DNA of 42,139 nucleotides from positions 1-42,139 of the forward strand of contig NZ_BDCK01000056.1 in NCBI RefSeq assembly GCF_001613465.1, given 5' to 3'. The notes beneath the pieces are model-generated. The model did not search any database and had not been told where the DNA came from. It was given only the letters and a program-made list of their open reading frames with translations. The stretch's first letter is position 1. Each line of letters begins with the position of its first letter. This stretch comes from Nocardia niwae NBRC 108934 = DSM 45340 (GTDB lineage: Bacteria; Actinomycetota; Actinomycetes; Mycobacteriales; Mycobacteriaceae). Shown here one piece after another: positions 33,643 to 42,033 of the stretch. A program made the translations under genes and the position numbers.

Positions 33643-34740
33643 TCAGGGGATCAGCAACTGGCGCAGCTGGGCACCGCTGGCGAGATCCGACAGAGCCTGC
33701 GCCGCCTCGTCGAGCGGCCTGCGGGCGGTGATCAGCTCGTCGAGGAGAAGTTCCCCGGTCATGTACAGGTCGACGAGCTTCGGGATGTCGAACTGCGGCC
33801 GGATGCTGCCGTAGTTGGAACCGAGGATCCGCGCGTCCATCTCGGCGAGCGCGAGGGGCTCGAAGGAGGCCGTGGCGCCCGCGGCCGGGAGTCCGACGAC
33901 GACGGCGGCACCGCCCAGGCCGAGCGCGCGGATCGCGGCCTCGGTGGTGGTCACATGCCCGATCGCGTCGAAGGCGAAGTCCACCCCGTCGGGCATCAGG
34001 TCGCGCAACGCGTCGACCGCGTCCGCACCATCGAGGCCGATCGCGTCAGTGGCGCCGAAGGTCTTCGCGAGCGCGGCCCGTTCGGGGGAGAGGTCGACGG
34101 CGACGATCCGCTCCGCACCCTGCAGGCGGGCGCCCTGGACGATGTTGAGTCCGACTCCGCCGCAGCCGATCACCGCGACGGTGGCTCCCGCTGTCACCTT
34201 GGCCGTGTTGACGACAGCGCCGACGCCGGTGGCGGCGGCGCAGCCCACCAGCGCGATGGATTCGAGCGGCGCGTCTGTGCGGACCTTGATCGCGCCGGTC
34301 GCGGGGACGACGGCCTCCTCGGCCCAGGAGGACACTCCGAGGTAGTGGTTGACGCGCTGCCCACCGCGGCTGAGCCGGCTGGTTCCGTCGAGCAGGCTGC
34401 CAGTGGCGTTGATGACCGTCGCAACCTGATGGCAGCGGGTCTCCCGGCCGGCGAGGCATTCGCGACACTCCCCGCAGTACGGGTTCCACGACAGCACGAC
34501 GTGGTCGCCCACGGCGAGGTGAGTGACACCCGGGCCGACCTCGGTGATCACACCCGAGCCCTCGTGACCCGGCACCAGGGGCGCGGGGACCTCCCACTCA
34601 CCTCGGACGAGGTGCAGTTCCGAGTGACACACCCCCGCCGCCGCGATCTCGACGCGGACCTCGTTGCGCAAGGGCGCTGCGAGGTCGATGTCTGTGATCT
34701 CGACGGATGTGTCCTCGTCGGTGAACAGTGCGGCGCGCAT
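33643..34740 (-). CDS. Zinc-dependent alcohol dehydrogenase
   Basis: This 365-residue medium-chain ADH has catalytic zinc ligands in AAGVCHSELH and GHEGSGVI, a four-Cys structural zinc site (CGECRECLAGRETRC) and the cofactor motif VIGCGGVGLNIV. Its length and the NHYLGVSSWAEEAVV loop suit class III-like/aryl or aliphatic alcohol dehydrogenases. ATG 34740 has AAAGGAG upstream; the longer frame to 34878 lacks similarity. It is the first gene of the minus-strand run and is divergent from the Baeyer-Villiger monooxygenase gene. An alcohol intermediate is implied. Confidence 0.9.
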   Translation of the reverse strand: MRAALFTDEDTSVEITDIDLAAPLRNEVRVEIAAAGVCHSELHLVRGEWEVPAPLVPGHEGSGVITEVGPGVTHLAVGDHVVLSWNPYCGECRECLAGRETRCHQVATVINATGSLLDGTSRLSRGGQRVNHYLGVSSWAEEAVVPATGAIKVRTDAPLESIALVGCAAATGVGAVVNTAKVTAGATVAVIGCGGVGLNIVQGARLQGAERIVAVDLSPERAALAKTFGATDAIGLDGADAVDALRDLMPDGVDFAFDAIGHVTTTEAAIRALGLGGAAVVVGLPAAGATASFEPLALAEMDARILGSNYGSIRPQFDIPKLVDLYMTGELLLDELITARRPLDEAAQALSDLASGAQLRQLLIP

Positions 34741-35071
34741 GGCTCGACTCCTTTGTTGGGCAACGTGATTGGCGGGACCGCACACAACGCGTTCCGTCAT
34801 GGGAGGGCGGCTCAGCTGCTGAAACGATGTGGCGTGGATCTCACTGTGACGGCTCGGTGGGCGGATCGGCCACAGCATGTTTCAGCTACTTGCGCGGCGA
34901 AGCGGTGCAGATTGCACTCCGCGCACCAGTCCTCGTGCGGCGCGAGCCGGGAGGGGTGAGATTTCCACCACTGCGCCCCACAAGACGCTGAGATTCGATG
35001 TGGTGTGGCCCACATTCGGACCGGCAACCTGAACACCTCACGACGCGCTCGGCGCAGGAAGGCAGCGAAGG
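34741..35071. promoter_or_regulatory. Divergent promoter region with long inverted repeat
   Basis: The 331-bp gap drives two operons. GCTGAAAC-N2-TGTGGC (34818-34833) is mirrored by GCCACA-N4-GTTTCAGC (34869-34886), a spaced inverted repeat suggesting two sites for one dimeric regulator. A separate 11-bp palindrome, TGTGGCCCACA, lies at 35004-35014, 57 bases before the monooxygenase start. PucR is the nearest candidate regulator. Confidence 0.5.
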
Positions 35072-36604
35072 ATGAGCAACACAGCACCCGGCCCGGAGTA
35101 TTTCGACGTCGTCATCATCGGTGGAGGGATCTCGGGTATCGGCGCCGCGACGTACATCACCCAGGAGTTCCCGAACAAGAAGGTGGTGCTCCTCGAGGGG
35201 CGCGATTCCATCGGCGGCACGTGGGACCTGTTCAAGTACCCCGGCATTCGCTCCGATTCGGACCTGCACACCTTCGCTTACGAGTTCAAGACCTGGAAGG
35301 ACGAGAACGCGATCGCCGACGCCCCGCTGATCCTCGACTACCTCGAGGAGACCGTCGAGGAGTACGGCCTCGCCGATCGCGTGCGCTACCGGCACAAGGT
35401 GGTCTCCGCCGCATGGTCGAGCGATGACGCCCAGTGGCTGCTCAACGTCGACGTGACGGAGACCGACGGCACCATGCGCCGCGAGGTCATCAGGGCAGGC
35501 TGGGTGTTCGGCGCCACCGGCTACTACGACTACGAGAAGGGCTTCACCCCGGAGTTCCCGGGCCGCGAGGACTTCACCGGCGACATCATCCACCCGCAGC
35601 ACTGGCCCGAGGGCTACGACTACTCCGGTAAGAAGGTCGTGGTGATCGGCAGCGGCGCCACCGCGATCACGCTGATCCCGTCGATGCTCGAGGGCGACGG
35701 CGCGGCCGCGCACGTCACGATGCTGCAGCGCACGCCGACCTACATCCTGACGCTGCCGCGGGTGGACGCCCTGAGCCTCAAGCTCACCCGCCTGCTGGGC
35801 GAGCGCGGCGGCTACCTGGCCACCCGGTGGAAGAACATCTTCATCGACTGGACCATTGTCGAGCTGCTGACCCGGTTCCCGAACGCTTCCCGCCGCTACA
35901 TCCGCAGCGTCAACGTCAAGGAATTGCCCGCCGATTTCGACGTCGACAAGCATTTCAACCCGCCGTACAACCCGTGGGAGCAGCGCCTCTGCCTCGCGCC
36001 CGACGGCGACTTCTTCAAGTCCATCCGCGACGGTAGCGCCTCGGTCGTGACCGACCGCATTCGCCGGTTCACCGCCACCGGTATCGAACTCGAGTCCGGC
36101 GAGCACCTGGACGCCGACGTCATCGTCACCGCGACCGGGCTGAACCTGCGCCTCTTCGGCGGCATCGACCTCACCGTGGACGGGCGCCCCGTCGACCTGC
36201 CCAACACCGTGGTGTACCGCGGCATGATGCTCTCCGGCGTGCCGAACTGGATGAACGCGATCGGCTACACCAAGTCGTCCTGGACGCTCAAGATCGGACT
36301 GCTCGGCAAGAGCATCATCGAGCTGCTGCGCCACATGGACACCCACGGCTACGACACCGCCGTCCCGCACGCACCCGCAGGCGTCGGAACCCGCTCCATG
36401 CTCGACCTCAACTCGGGCTACATGCAGCGCGCCAAGAACGATCTGCCGCGCCAGGGCGATGTCATGCCTTGGAAGACGGAGAACGTTTTTCTCGATGACC
36501 GGAAGATGTATCGCGGCTCCGTGATCGATCAGAACCTCCGGTTCAGCTCCCGCCTCGAGCGCGAGCTCAGCGACCGCACCGTCGTGGAAGAAGCACGGCC
36601 ATGA
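35072..36604 (+). CDS. Baeyer-Villiger-type flavin monooxygenase
   Basis: This 510-residue FAD/NADPH monooxygenase has an N-terminal FAD site (VIIGGGISGIGAATYI), the BVMO fingerprint FxGxxxHxxxW as FTGDIIHPQHW, an NADPH site (VVIGSGATAITLIP) and a late ATG motif (VTATGLNLRLFGG). It resembles mycobacterial EtaA/MymA, which insert oxygen next to ketones or oxidise thioamides. ATG 35072 has a CAGCGAAGG site. Its stop overlaps the esterase start (ATGA), and a ketone-to-ester-to-alcohol-plus-acid route with that esterase is the natural reading. The MymA-LipR order in Mycobacterium is similar. Confidence 0.9.
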   Translation: MSNTAPGPEYFDVVIIGGGISGIGAATYITQEFPNKKVVLLEGRDSIGGTWDLFKYPGIRSDSDLHTFAYEFKTWKDENAIADAPLILDYLEETVEEYGLADRVRYRHKVVSAAWSSDDAQWLLNVDVTETDGTMRREVIRAGWVFGATGYYDYEKGFTPEFPGREDFTGDIIHPQHWPEGYDYSGKKVVVIGSGATAITLIPSMLEGDGAAAHVTMLQRTPTYILTLPRVDALSLKLTRLLGERGGYLATRWKNIFIDWTIVELLTRFPNASRRYIRSVNVKELPADFDVDKHFNPPYNPWEQRLCLAPDGDFFKSIRDGSASVVTDRIRRFTATGIELESGEHLDADVIVTATGLNLRLFGGIDLTVDGRPVDLPNTVVYRGMMLSGVPNWMNAIGYTKSSWTLKIGLLGKSIIELLRHMDTHGYDTAVPHAPAGVGTRSMLDLNSGYMQRAKNDLPRQGDVMPWKTENVFLDDRKMYRGSVIDQNLRFSSRLERELSDRTVVEEARP

Positions 36605-37674
36605 CCGTGACCGCGCAGGCTCCCGCGCCCGTACAGGCGCCCGTCGCGCTGAGCATTGCTGAGCGGCTGCAGCGCGCCGCGTTCACCGCGCTCGGCAGCA
36701 TCCCCGGCGGTCTGCTCCGCCGGATCGCGCCTCGGGTGGTCAACGCCGACGGCGACGTAATGGCGCCCGAGATCGCGCTGCTGCTGAAGGCCACCGCAGG
36801 CGCACCGGACTTCAGCGACGGCACTCCGGAACAGGCGCGCGCGATCGTCGCGAACGACTCGCGGGTGTTCGCCGACAAAGCACCCGAGGGCGTGCGTGTC
36901 GAGCCCGAGATCGTGATGCCGACCGGGCTGCGCGCGACCATGTATCGGTCGGCGGCGCCCTCGAATGCCCTGGTCCTGTTCCTGCACGGCGGAGGTTTCG
37001 TCCTGAGCAGCAGGCAGGACTACGACGTGCCCGCCCGCTTGATCGCCGACGGCGCGGGCGTCAACGTGCTCTCGGTCGAGTACGGCTTGGCGCCGGAATC
37101 CCCGTTCCCCGGGCCTGTCGACGACGCGGTCGCCGCCTGGCGGTTCGCCGTCGAGCACAGCGCCCAGTGGGGGATCGACCCCGCACGGATCGTGCTGCTC
37201 GGCGACAGCGCCGGCGGCAACCTGTGTGCCGTGCTGGCCAACATCGTGGCGGGCGAGCAGGTCCGGCCCTTCCTGCAGGTGCTCATGTACCCGGTCGTGG
37301 ACGCGGTGGGGAAATACGCATCGAGGACGGAGTTCGCCGGCAGCACCGCACTGTCGGCCAAGCAGATCGACTGGCTGACGGACATGTACCTGCCGGACCG
37401 GATCGACGGACTCGACCCGCGGGTCTCGCCGATGCTCGCGGAGGACCTGTCCGGCGCGCCTCCGACGCTGATCACCGTGGCCGGTTTCGACCCTCTCCGG
37501 GACGAGGCGCTCGCGTACGCCGCGCGCATCGAGGCGGCCGGAGTCCCGGTACGCGTCTTCCGTGAGAGCGGCCTGGTGCACGGCTATGTCTCGATGACGC
37601 GCATCAGCCCCACGGCCCGCGCTGCGCTCGATCGGGTCACCGACGCTGTCCGTACCGCACTCGAGGAGTTCTGA
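36601..37674 (+). CDS. Alpha/beta hydrolase (LipR/HSL-type esterase)
   Basis: This 357-residue esterase of the hormone-sensitive-lipase family has the oxyanion motif FLHGGGFVLS, nucleophile Ser in LLGDSAGGNL, and probable Asp (GFDPLRDEA) and His (LVHGYVS) partners. It hydrolyses short acyl esters. It overlaps the monooxygenase by 4 bases and the membrane protein by 1 base, so the three are translated together. Hydrolysis of the ester formed by the monooxygenase is an inference from this coupling. Confidence 0.9.
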   Translation: MTVTAQAPAPVQAPVALSIAERLQRAAFTALGSIPGGLLRRIAPRVVNADGDVMAPEIALLLKATAGAPDFSDGTPEQARAIVANDSRVFADKAPEGVRVEPEIVMPTGLRATMYRSAAPSNALVLFLHGGGFVLSSRQDYDVPARLIADGAGVNVLSVEYGLAPESPFPGPVDDAVAAWRFAVEHSAQWGIDPARIVLLGDSAGGNLCAVLANIVAGEQVRPFLQVLMYPVVDAVGKYASRTEFAGSTALSAKQIDWLTDMYLPDRIDGLDPRVSPMLAEDLSGAPPTLITVAGFDPLRDEALAYAARIEAAGVPVRVFRESGLVHGYVSMTRISPTARAALDRVTDAVRTALEEF

Positions 37675-38387
37675 TGAGCACCCCCCGCATGATTCTCGTC
37701 CTGCTCGCCGACCTCGCGATGGTCGGGGCCGGTTTCTACTACGGCATCAAGTTGCTCCGCGGCTTCCGCAACTTCCTACTCGGTCTCGAATGGGTCGTGA
37801 TGGCGGTGTCCGGCGTGAACGTGCTGTACCTCGCCGCGATCAACGTGGACCACGAGAGCCTCAGTTACCACGTCATGGTCTTCTTCGACGCCTTCTCCCG
37901 CTCGTTCGGTATGACGGTGATCCTCATCCTCGGCATGATGGCGGTGACCCACCGATATCGCCCGACCTGGGTGGTGGAGGCCCTCGCCATCTCGGCCGGC
38001 ATCGCGGTGGGCCTCAACCGTGCCCTCGAGCCCCGAGCGGTGGAACCGAGCTGGGCGATCTTCTACCTCGTGATGAACCTCGCCGCCGCGCTGTTCATGT
38101 TCGTCTACATGGTGCCGAAGCTGTTTCGCGCGGGCGATCACAGCAACGCGACATGGCTGGCGCTGGGCGCCGCGCTCGGCGCCTATGTGGCCATCATCTA
38201 CGACTACTTCCCGATCCCCGGCGACGACGCGGATCACACGCTGTTCTACATCATCTCGCTGACGATCTGGGCACTGATGATCGTGACCTTCTCGCGCGGC
38301 TATCTCGCCCTCGAACGGTTCAACGCGCAGGTGGACGCGCGCACATCGGCTACGGAAGACGTCATTCGACGGGGATCAATCGCTTGA
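37674..38387 (+). CDS. Unknown 7-TM membrane protein
   Basis: This 237-residue protein has about seven predicted membrane helices and short charged loops. Conserved-looking residues inside helices include the HVMVFFDAFSRSFG stretch and YDYFPIPGDD at a membrane edge. I recognise no named family. Its start overlaps the esterase stop by one base, making it part of the monooxygenase-esterase operon. It could transport the substrate, act as a membrane partner of the enzymes, or have an enzymatic role. Confidence 0.75.
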   Translation: MSTPRMILVLLADLAMVGAGFYYGIKLLRGFRNFLLGLEWVVMAVSGVNVLYLAAINVDHESLSYHVMVFFDAFSRSFGMTVILILGMMAVTHRYRPTWVVEALAISAGIAVGLNRALEPRAVEPSWAIFYLVMNLAAALFMFVYMVPKLFRAGDHSNATWLALGAALGAYVAIIYDYFPIPGDDADHTLFYIISLTIWALMIVTFSRGYLALERFNAQVDARTSATEDVIRRGSIA

Positions 38388-38770
38388 CCAGCCAACATGC
38401 GCTCGACAACGGCGGGGTCGTCGGGGTCATAGCCTTGGTGTCGACCATGAGGTGGTCGATCTCGCGGTGGTTGTCGACCGATTCGGTGGCCAGAAGCGTC
38501 CGGTCGCCGGGTACGAGGCAGCGGGCGATCTCGGCGACGACATCGGCGGGCCGTGTGGAGTGGTAGAGGCAGAACGTCGCCACGAGCACATCAAACGTGG
38601 TGTCAGGTATCGGGAGGTGGCGGAAGTCGCCGGGCACCGTTCCACTGCGAATCCTGCGGTGGCGCGCTTGTTCACGGTGGACTGGAACGCCGGGGAAACG
38701 TCGACGACGGTGTGGTGGTCGAGTGCGAGCGTTTCGGCAAGGGTGAGGGTGATTGTTCCGAAGCCGAGGC
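38362..38770 (-). pseudogene. SAM-dependent methyltransferase remnant
   Basis: On the minus strand one frame encodes TITLTLAETLALDHHTVVD (the SAM-binding region). After a shift near 38640, GDFRHLPIPDTTFDVLVATF and RPADVVAEIARCLVPGDRTL follow, typical of a type-11 methyltransferase, stopping at 38362. The start is missing, replaced by the ALDH fragment on the other strand. The 3' end overlaps the membrane protein gene by 26 bases. Confidence 0.6.
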
Positions 38771-38900
38771 CATCGAGCTGGCCAACAGCACTCCGTACGG
38801 CATTGGCTCCCATGTGTTCACCACGGACCCCGGGCAGGCGATACGGGTCGCCGACGAGAGGAAGCGCGGCATCGGCGTCCGCTCGGTGATCAAGTACTGA
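38757..38900 (+). pseudogene. Aldehyde dehydrogenase C-terminal fragment
   Basis: About 47 codons (SEAEAIELANSTPYGIGSHV, then FTTDPGQAIRVADERKRG) match the region of ALDHs following the catalytic domain, and end at a premature TGA. It meets the methyltransferase remnant near 38757 and is rearrangement debris, unrelated to the intact ALDH at 28071. Confidence 0.6.
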
Positions 38901-38945
38901 AATCCCAAGCCTGCCAGGCTCCTGAAGAAAGGCGCTGGTCATCCC

Positions 38946-40202
38946 ATGGCCCTGGAATCCTCACGGACCGCATTCGAACGAGCCCGCCGCAGCGTCGGCG
39001 GCGGCGTGGGGTCCGGCCTGCGCGCCGCGATGCGTCCCCATCCGCTCTTCGTGCGAGAAGCGCGGGGCGCGCACATCTGGGACCTGGACGGCGACCGCTA
39101 CGTCGACTACGTGATGGCCTGGGGCCCGCTCGTGCTCGGACACAGCGATCCGCGCATCCTGTCCGCTGTGTCAGAGGCCGCGACGACGATGCAGGTCGTC
39201 GGCACGGGCCACGCCCTCGAATACCTCGCCGCGGAAGCGGTTCTCGAAGCCGTACCGCATGGCGAGCGGCTGCTGTGGAGCAACACCGGAACCGAAGCGG
39301 TGCAGGTCGCCCTGCGGCTCGCCCGAGCCGCGACCGGGCGGCGCCGCGTCCTCAAGTTCGCCAAGAGCTACCACGGCTGGCACGACACCGTGTACGCCGG
39401 GATGGCCGAGGACGACAGCGACCGACCCGCGCGCCCAGGCAGCAAAGGCCAGTCGCCCAGCGTTCTGGACGATCTGGTCGTGGCGCGCTTCAACGACGTC
39501 CATCTGGCCGAGCGTCTCCTGCGCGAGTCCGTCGAACGCGACATCGCGGCGGTGCTCATCGACCCGGTGATGAGCAACGCCGGTGTCGAGGCGCCCGCGC
39601 CGGAGTTCCTGTCCACGCTGCGAAATCTCTGTGACCGCCACGGCGTCGTCCTCGTTTTCGACGAGGTGATCGCCGGGTTCCGGATCGCACGTGGCGGCGC
39701 CGCCGAGAAATACGGTGTGCTCCCCGACCTGGCGGTCTACGGAAAGGCGATGGCCGGCGGATTCACCCAGAGCGCCGTCGTCGGCCGAGCGGAACTGGTC
39801 GACCAGGTGACCAACGGCGTCATCCACGCCGGAACCTTCAACGCCAACCCCATCGCGCTCGCAGCCGTCGAGGCGACGATGCGCGTACTGGCCGACCCCG
39901 ATGTCTACGAGGCACTCGAGACGATCTCCGCGGAGTTCGACTCCGTCGTCGGCGCTGTTCTCGGTTCGGTTCCCGGCAGCGGCAGCTTCAACCGCGTCGG
40001 CTCGCTCCTCCAATACGTCCCCGCGGGCGGGACCACCGGACTCCATGGCACCGGCGGGCTCTGGACAACGATCACGGAAGGGATGCTGCGGCAAGGTTTC
40101 CTGTTCATGCCTTCCGGTAAAATATTCCTCAGCACAGCGCACACCACCGCCGACGTCGAGGCAACGGCCGCGGCACTCTCCCAAGTCATTTCGATGCACT
40201 GA
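38946..40202 (+). CDS. Class III PLP aminotransferase (GSA-aminomutase-like)
   Basis: This 418-residue PLP enzyme is related to glutamate-1-semialdehyde aminomutase and omega-aminotransferases. The PLP lysine lies in AVYGKAMAGGF, the cofactor Asp in LVFDEVIAGFRIA, and the phosphate-binding turn in SNTGTEAVQVALRLARA. It moves an amino group between an amine or amino acid and a keto acid, or shifts it within a molecule. As heme genes are absent here, a catabolic or biosynthetic transaminase is likelier than HemL. It stands alone after gene debris and might serve the amine locus upstream. Confidence 0.87.
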   Translation: MALESSRTAFERARRSVGGGVGSGLRAAMRPHPLFVREARGAHIWDLDGDRYVDYVMAWGPLVLGHSDPRILSAVSEAATTMQVVGTGHALEYLAAEAVLEAVPHGERLLWSNTGTEAVQVALRLARAATGRRRVLKFAKSYHGWHDTVYAGMAEDDSDRPARPGSKGQSPSVLDDLVVARFNDVHLAERLLRESVERDIAAVLIDPVMSNAGVEAPAPEFLSTLRNLCDRHGVVLVFDEVIAGFRIARGGAAEKYGVLPDLAVYGKAMAGGFTQSAVVGRAELVDQVTNGVIHAGTFNANPIALAAVEATMRVLADPDVYEALETISAEFDSVVGAVLGSVPGSGSFNRVGSLLQYVPAGGTTGLHGTGGLWTTITEGMLRQGFLFMPSGKIFLSTAHTTADVEATAAALSQVISMH

Positions 40203-40307
40203 ATTCGGCATGAGCGTGACCGGCCGGGCGACAACGGGCGCGAGCCGCTTGTCGTACAGCTCGGGCAGGAAGGCGGTCGCGTAGAATCTGAACCTCGAAA
40301 GGACACT

Positions 40308-40745
40308 ATGCAAGCTCCTACCTTTGTTTCAGTCCTCGCTAGCGGCGTCGTCGGTAGCGCGCTCCTGTTTCAAGCTGCGCCGGCCTCAGCGGAGTCGCAC
40401 ACCGCTATGCCGACGCTGTTCGCGCAGTTCGATGGCGGCCTGTGCGCGACGACCATCGACGCCAAGGCCAACATCTTCGATGACAGCAACCAGGTCTCCA
40501 TCGGCTACCAGACCAACGACATCGCAGGCACCGGCAGTGCCGGATGCGGGTCGTCGCTGGTCGCGGTCGTCAGCTGGCGCAATCTGAACAGTGGCGGGGT
40601 CGGTAGCGTCTCGCGGCACATGTTCCACAACGAGACCAACTCGATATCCTTCGCCCCCGGCCCGGGATGGATCGCGATCGAGCTGACCACTCTCAGTGCT
40701 CATTTCCCCGACGCTTCCCGTCTCGAGGTCGTCATGCACGGTTGA
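40308..40745 (+). CDS. Small secreted protein, unknown
   Basis: This 145-residue protein has a hydrophobic N-terminal signal and an Ala-x-Ala cleavage site (AAPASAES, cut after about residue 28). The mature part of about 117 residues is Gly/Ser/Asn-rich, with two Cys (LCATT and AGCGSS) that could form a disulfide. It resembles small exported proteins of Nocardia and relatives with no known function. It has its own promoter space and no operon partner. Confidence 0.7.
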   Translation: MQAPTFVSVLASGVVGSALLFQAAPASAESHTAMPTLFAQFDGGLCATTIDAKANIFDDSNQVSIGYQTNDIAGTGSAGCGSSLVAVVSWRNLNSGGVGSVSRHMFHNETNSISFAPGPGWIAIELTTLSAHFPDASRLEVVMHG

Positions 40746-40779
40746 TCGCCTAGAGCGATGGCCCGGCCCCAGCGGAGTC

Positions 40780-41198
40780 GGGAGGTGCCGGTGTTGGCGG
40801 CGCAGCGTGAGATGCATGCTGGTGGGCGGATAGAACACCAGGAGTCGTTGTTCGGGTGCGGCGACAGCCAGTAGCCGGTCACCGGACTGGATGCGTTAGG
40901 AGCGGCGGACTTCAACGGGCAGATGCAGATGATGCTGGGATGTCACCGAATAGGGTCCGTCGCTGCACTCGGTCACGACGATCACCTTATCGACCACCTC
41001 GATCGCCACAGCCTGATCCGCTTGCCAGCCAAGCTTTTTCAGTGGCGAGCTGTCGGCTACGCGACCGTTGCCGCCGATGGTGGTCACCGTGTAGTACAAC
41101 GCAGCAGCGTCCTCGTCTGCGACAGGTGGTCCCGGCTTGCGGAACGGGCGGAACACCGGCTGCCGGTCGGTGACGGGATCGGCGGACTTGGAGTTCAT
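40780..41198 (-). pseudogene. AbrB/SpoVT-like DNA-binding protein, frameshifted
   Basis: The 5' part (ATG 41198 to TAA 40896) encodes the first half of an AbrB-like swapped-hairpin domain (GGNGRVADSSPLKKLGWQ, then HHLHLPVEVRR). After the stop, another frame continues with what should follow, SGDRLLAVAAPEQRLLVFY and PPTSMHLTL. A single indel near 40890-40900 would restore one protein of about 140 residues. Such genes are common in Nocardia-type genomes, where they are inferred regulators. Confidence 0.55.
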
Positions 41199-41370
41199 GC
41201 CACCGTACATTCGGGAAATCGACTGGCCAGTTCACGCGTCTCCTCGTCGACCGAGATCATCGAATGAATCCCCCGCAGCGCTGCCACCGACAGGTAGCGC
41301 TCTTCCAGCATCCAGGCACCCCGAAGCCTGGTCAACCGATACAAACCCCATCGGGCACGGTCCGATGCCG
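41195..41370 (-). pseudogene. C-terminal fragment of a gene upstream of the AbrB-like gene
   Basis: About 55 codons (ARWGLYRLTRLRGAWMLEER, then LRGIHSMISVDEETRELASR) end in a TGA overlapping the AbrB-like start (ATGA). The coding character fades upstream of about 41370, where hairpins begin. It looks like the 3' end of a co-transcribed gene whose front was lost. The family is unknown. Confidence 0.4.
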
Positions 41371-41424
41371 GCGACCGCTTGCCGACTTCGCGGATGTGTC
41401 CGGGCAAGTCTTCAAACACCCCAA

Positions 41425-41442
41425 CAGGGCATCCATGCCCTG
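41425..41442. repeat. 18-bp inverted repeat
   Basis: CAGGGCAT-CC-ATGCCCTG is a perfect 8-bp-arm inverted repeat, 52 bases left of the larger hairpin. It may be part of the terminator region or a recombination scar. Confidence 0.4.
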
Positions 41443-41494
41443 AAACAGAGCAGAAAAGGCCGGAACATGTGCGAGAACACACACTCGGAGCAAC

Positions 41495-41540
41495 AAAAAA
41501 CACGCATTCAGTGCATAAATGCACTGAATGCGTGTTTTTT
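41495..41540. terminator. Perfect 46-bp hairpin with A and T tracts
   Basis: Two exact 22-base arms (41495-41516 and 41519-41540) flank a two-base centre (AA); each arm holds CACGCATTCAGTGCAT and six A, or its complement. The T6 (A6 on the other side) next to the stem gives a canonical intrinsic terminator working in both directions, unusual in a genome where terminators mostly lack T tracts. Its AT content is well above the surroundings. Confidence 0.75.
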
Positions 41541-41724
41541 CGTGTCCGGAGGGGGAGTCGTACACCGGAATTGCAGCAGCTGTGCACGGCTAGTGTGCAT
41601 ATGCCATCACCATACACATTTCTCTCGTTTTTGGCCTTCTTCCGACACGCCTCTGAGGCAGACGACTTCTGCTGCGGATTTGCTGAAGTGCGTTGCGTTG
41701 CAGGGGTGTTGAGCAGTACGCCCG

Positions 41725-42033
41725 GTGCCGATGGACAGCTGCAGACGCTCCAGCGACCGAGTGCCCGCCCGGAGTGGACTGCTCTGGTCGGGCGTCGATT
41801 CGGGGGAGTCCTCGCTGGTATACGGTGCGCAATCTTGTCTACTTGCCACGCGTAAAGCATTGCGTCCGGTCTTGGTGCACGTCAATGCCTGTAAGACACC
41901 CGTTCGGGTGCATTTTGCTGGTTCGGTAATGCCTGCAGACGAGCACGTGGGAAGTGTTGGTCGTAGCGAGCTTCTGATGCAGCGGATAGTAACTCTGCTG
42001 TCACCGAGTCAAACGGCTTGTCCCTACGACTGA
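41725..42033 (+). CDS. Possible protein of unknown function
   Basis: A 102-codon plus-strand frame has a protein-like composition in its second half (RPVLVHVNACKTPVRVHFAG, then RSELLMQRIVTLLSPS). No ribosome site is evident, codon use is less GC-biased than in the neighbours, and the true start may be a later GTG or lie in eroded sequence. It could be a degraded gene. No family is recognised. Confidence 0.25.
   Translation: MPMDSCRRSSDRVPARSGLLWSGVDSGESSLVYGAQSCLLATRKALRPVLVHVNACKTPVRVHFAGSVMPADEHVGSVGRSELLMQRIVTLLSPSQTACPYD

Noticed and set aside
34741..34878. Longer start for the alcohol dehydrogenase
   Set aside because: ATG 34740 has a clear AAAGGAG site and matches the family N-terminus. 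The extra 46 residues have no similarity and would cover the divergent promoter.
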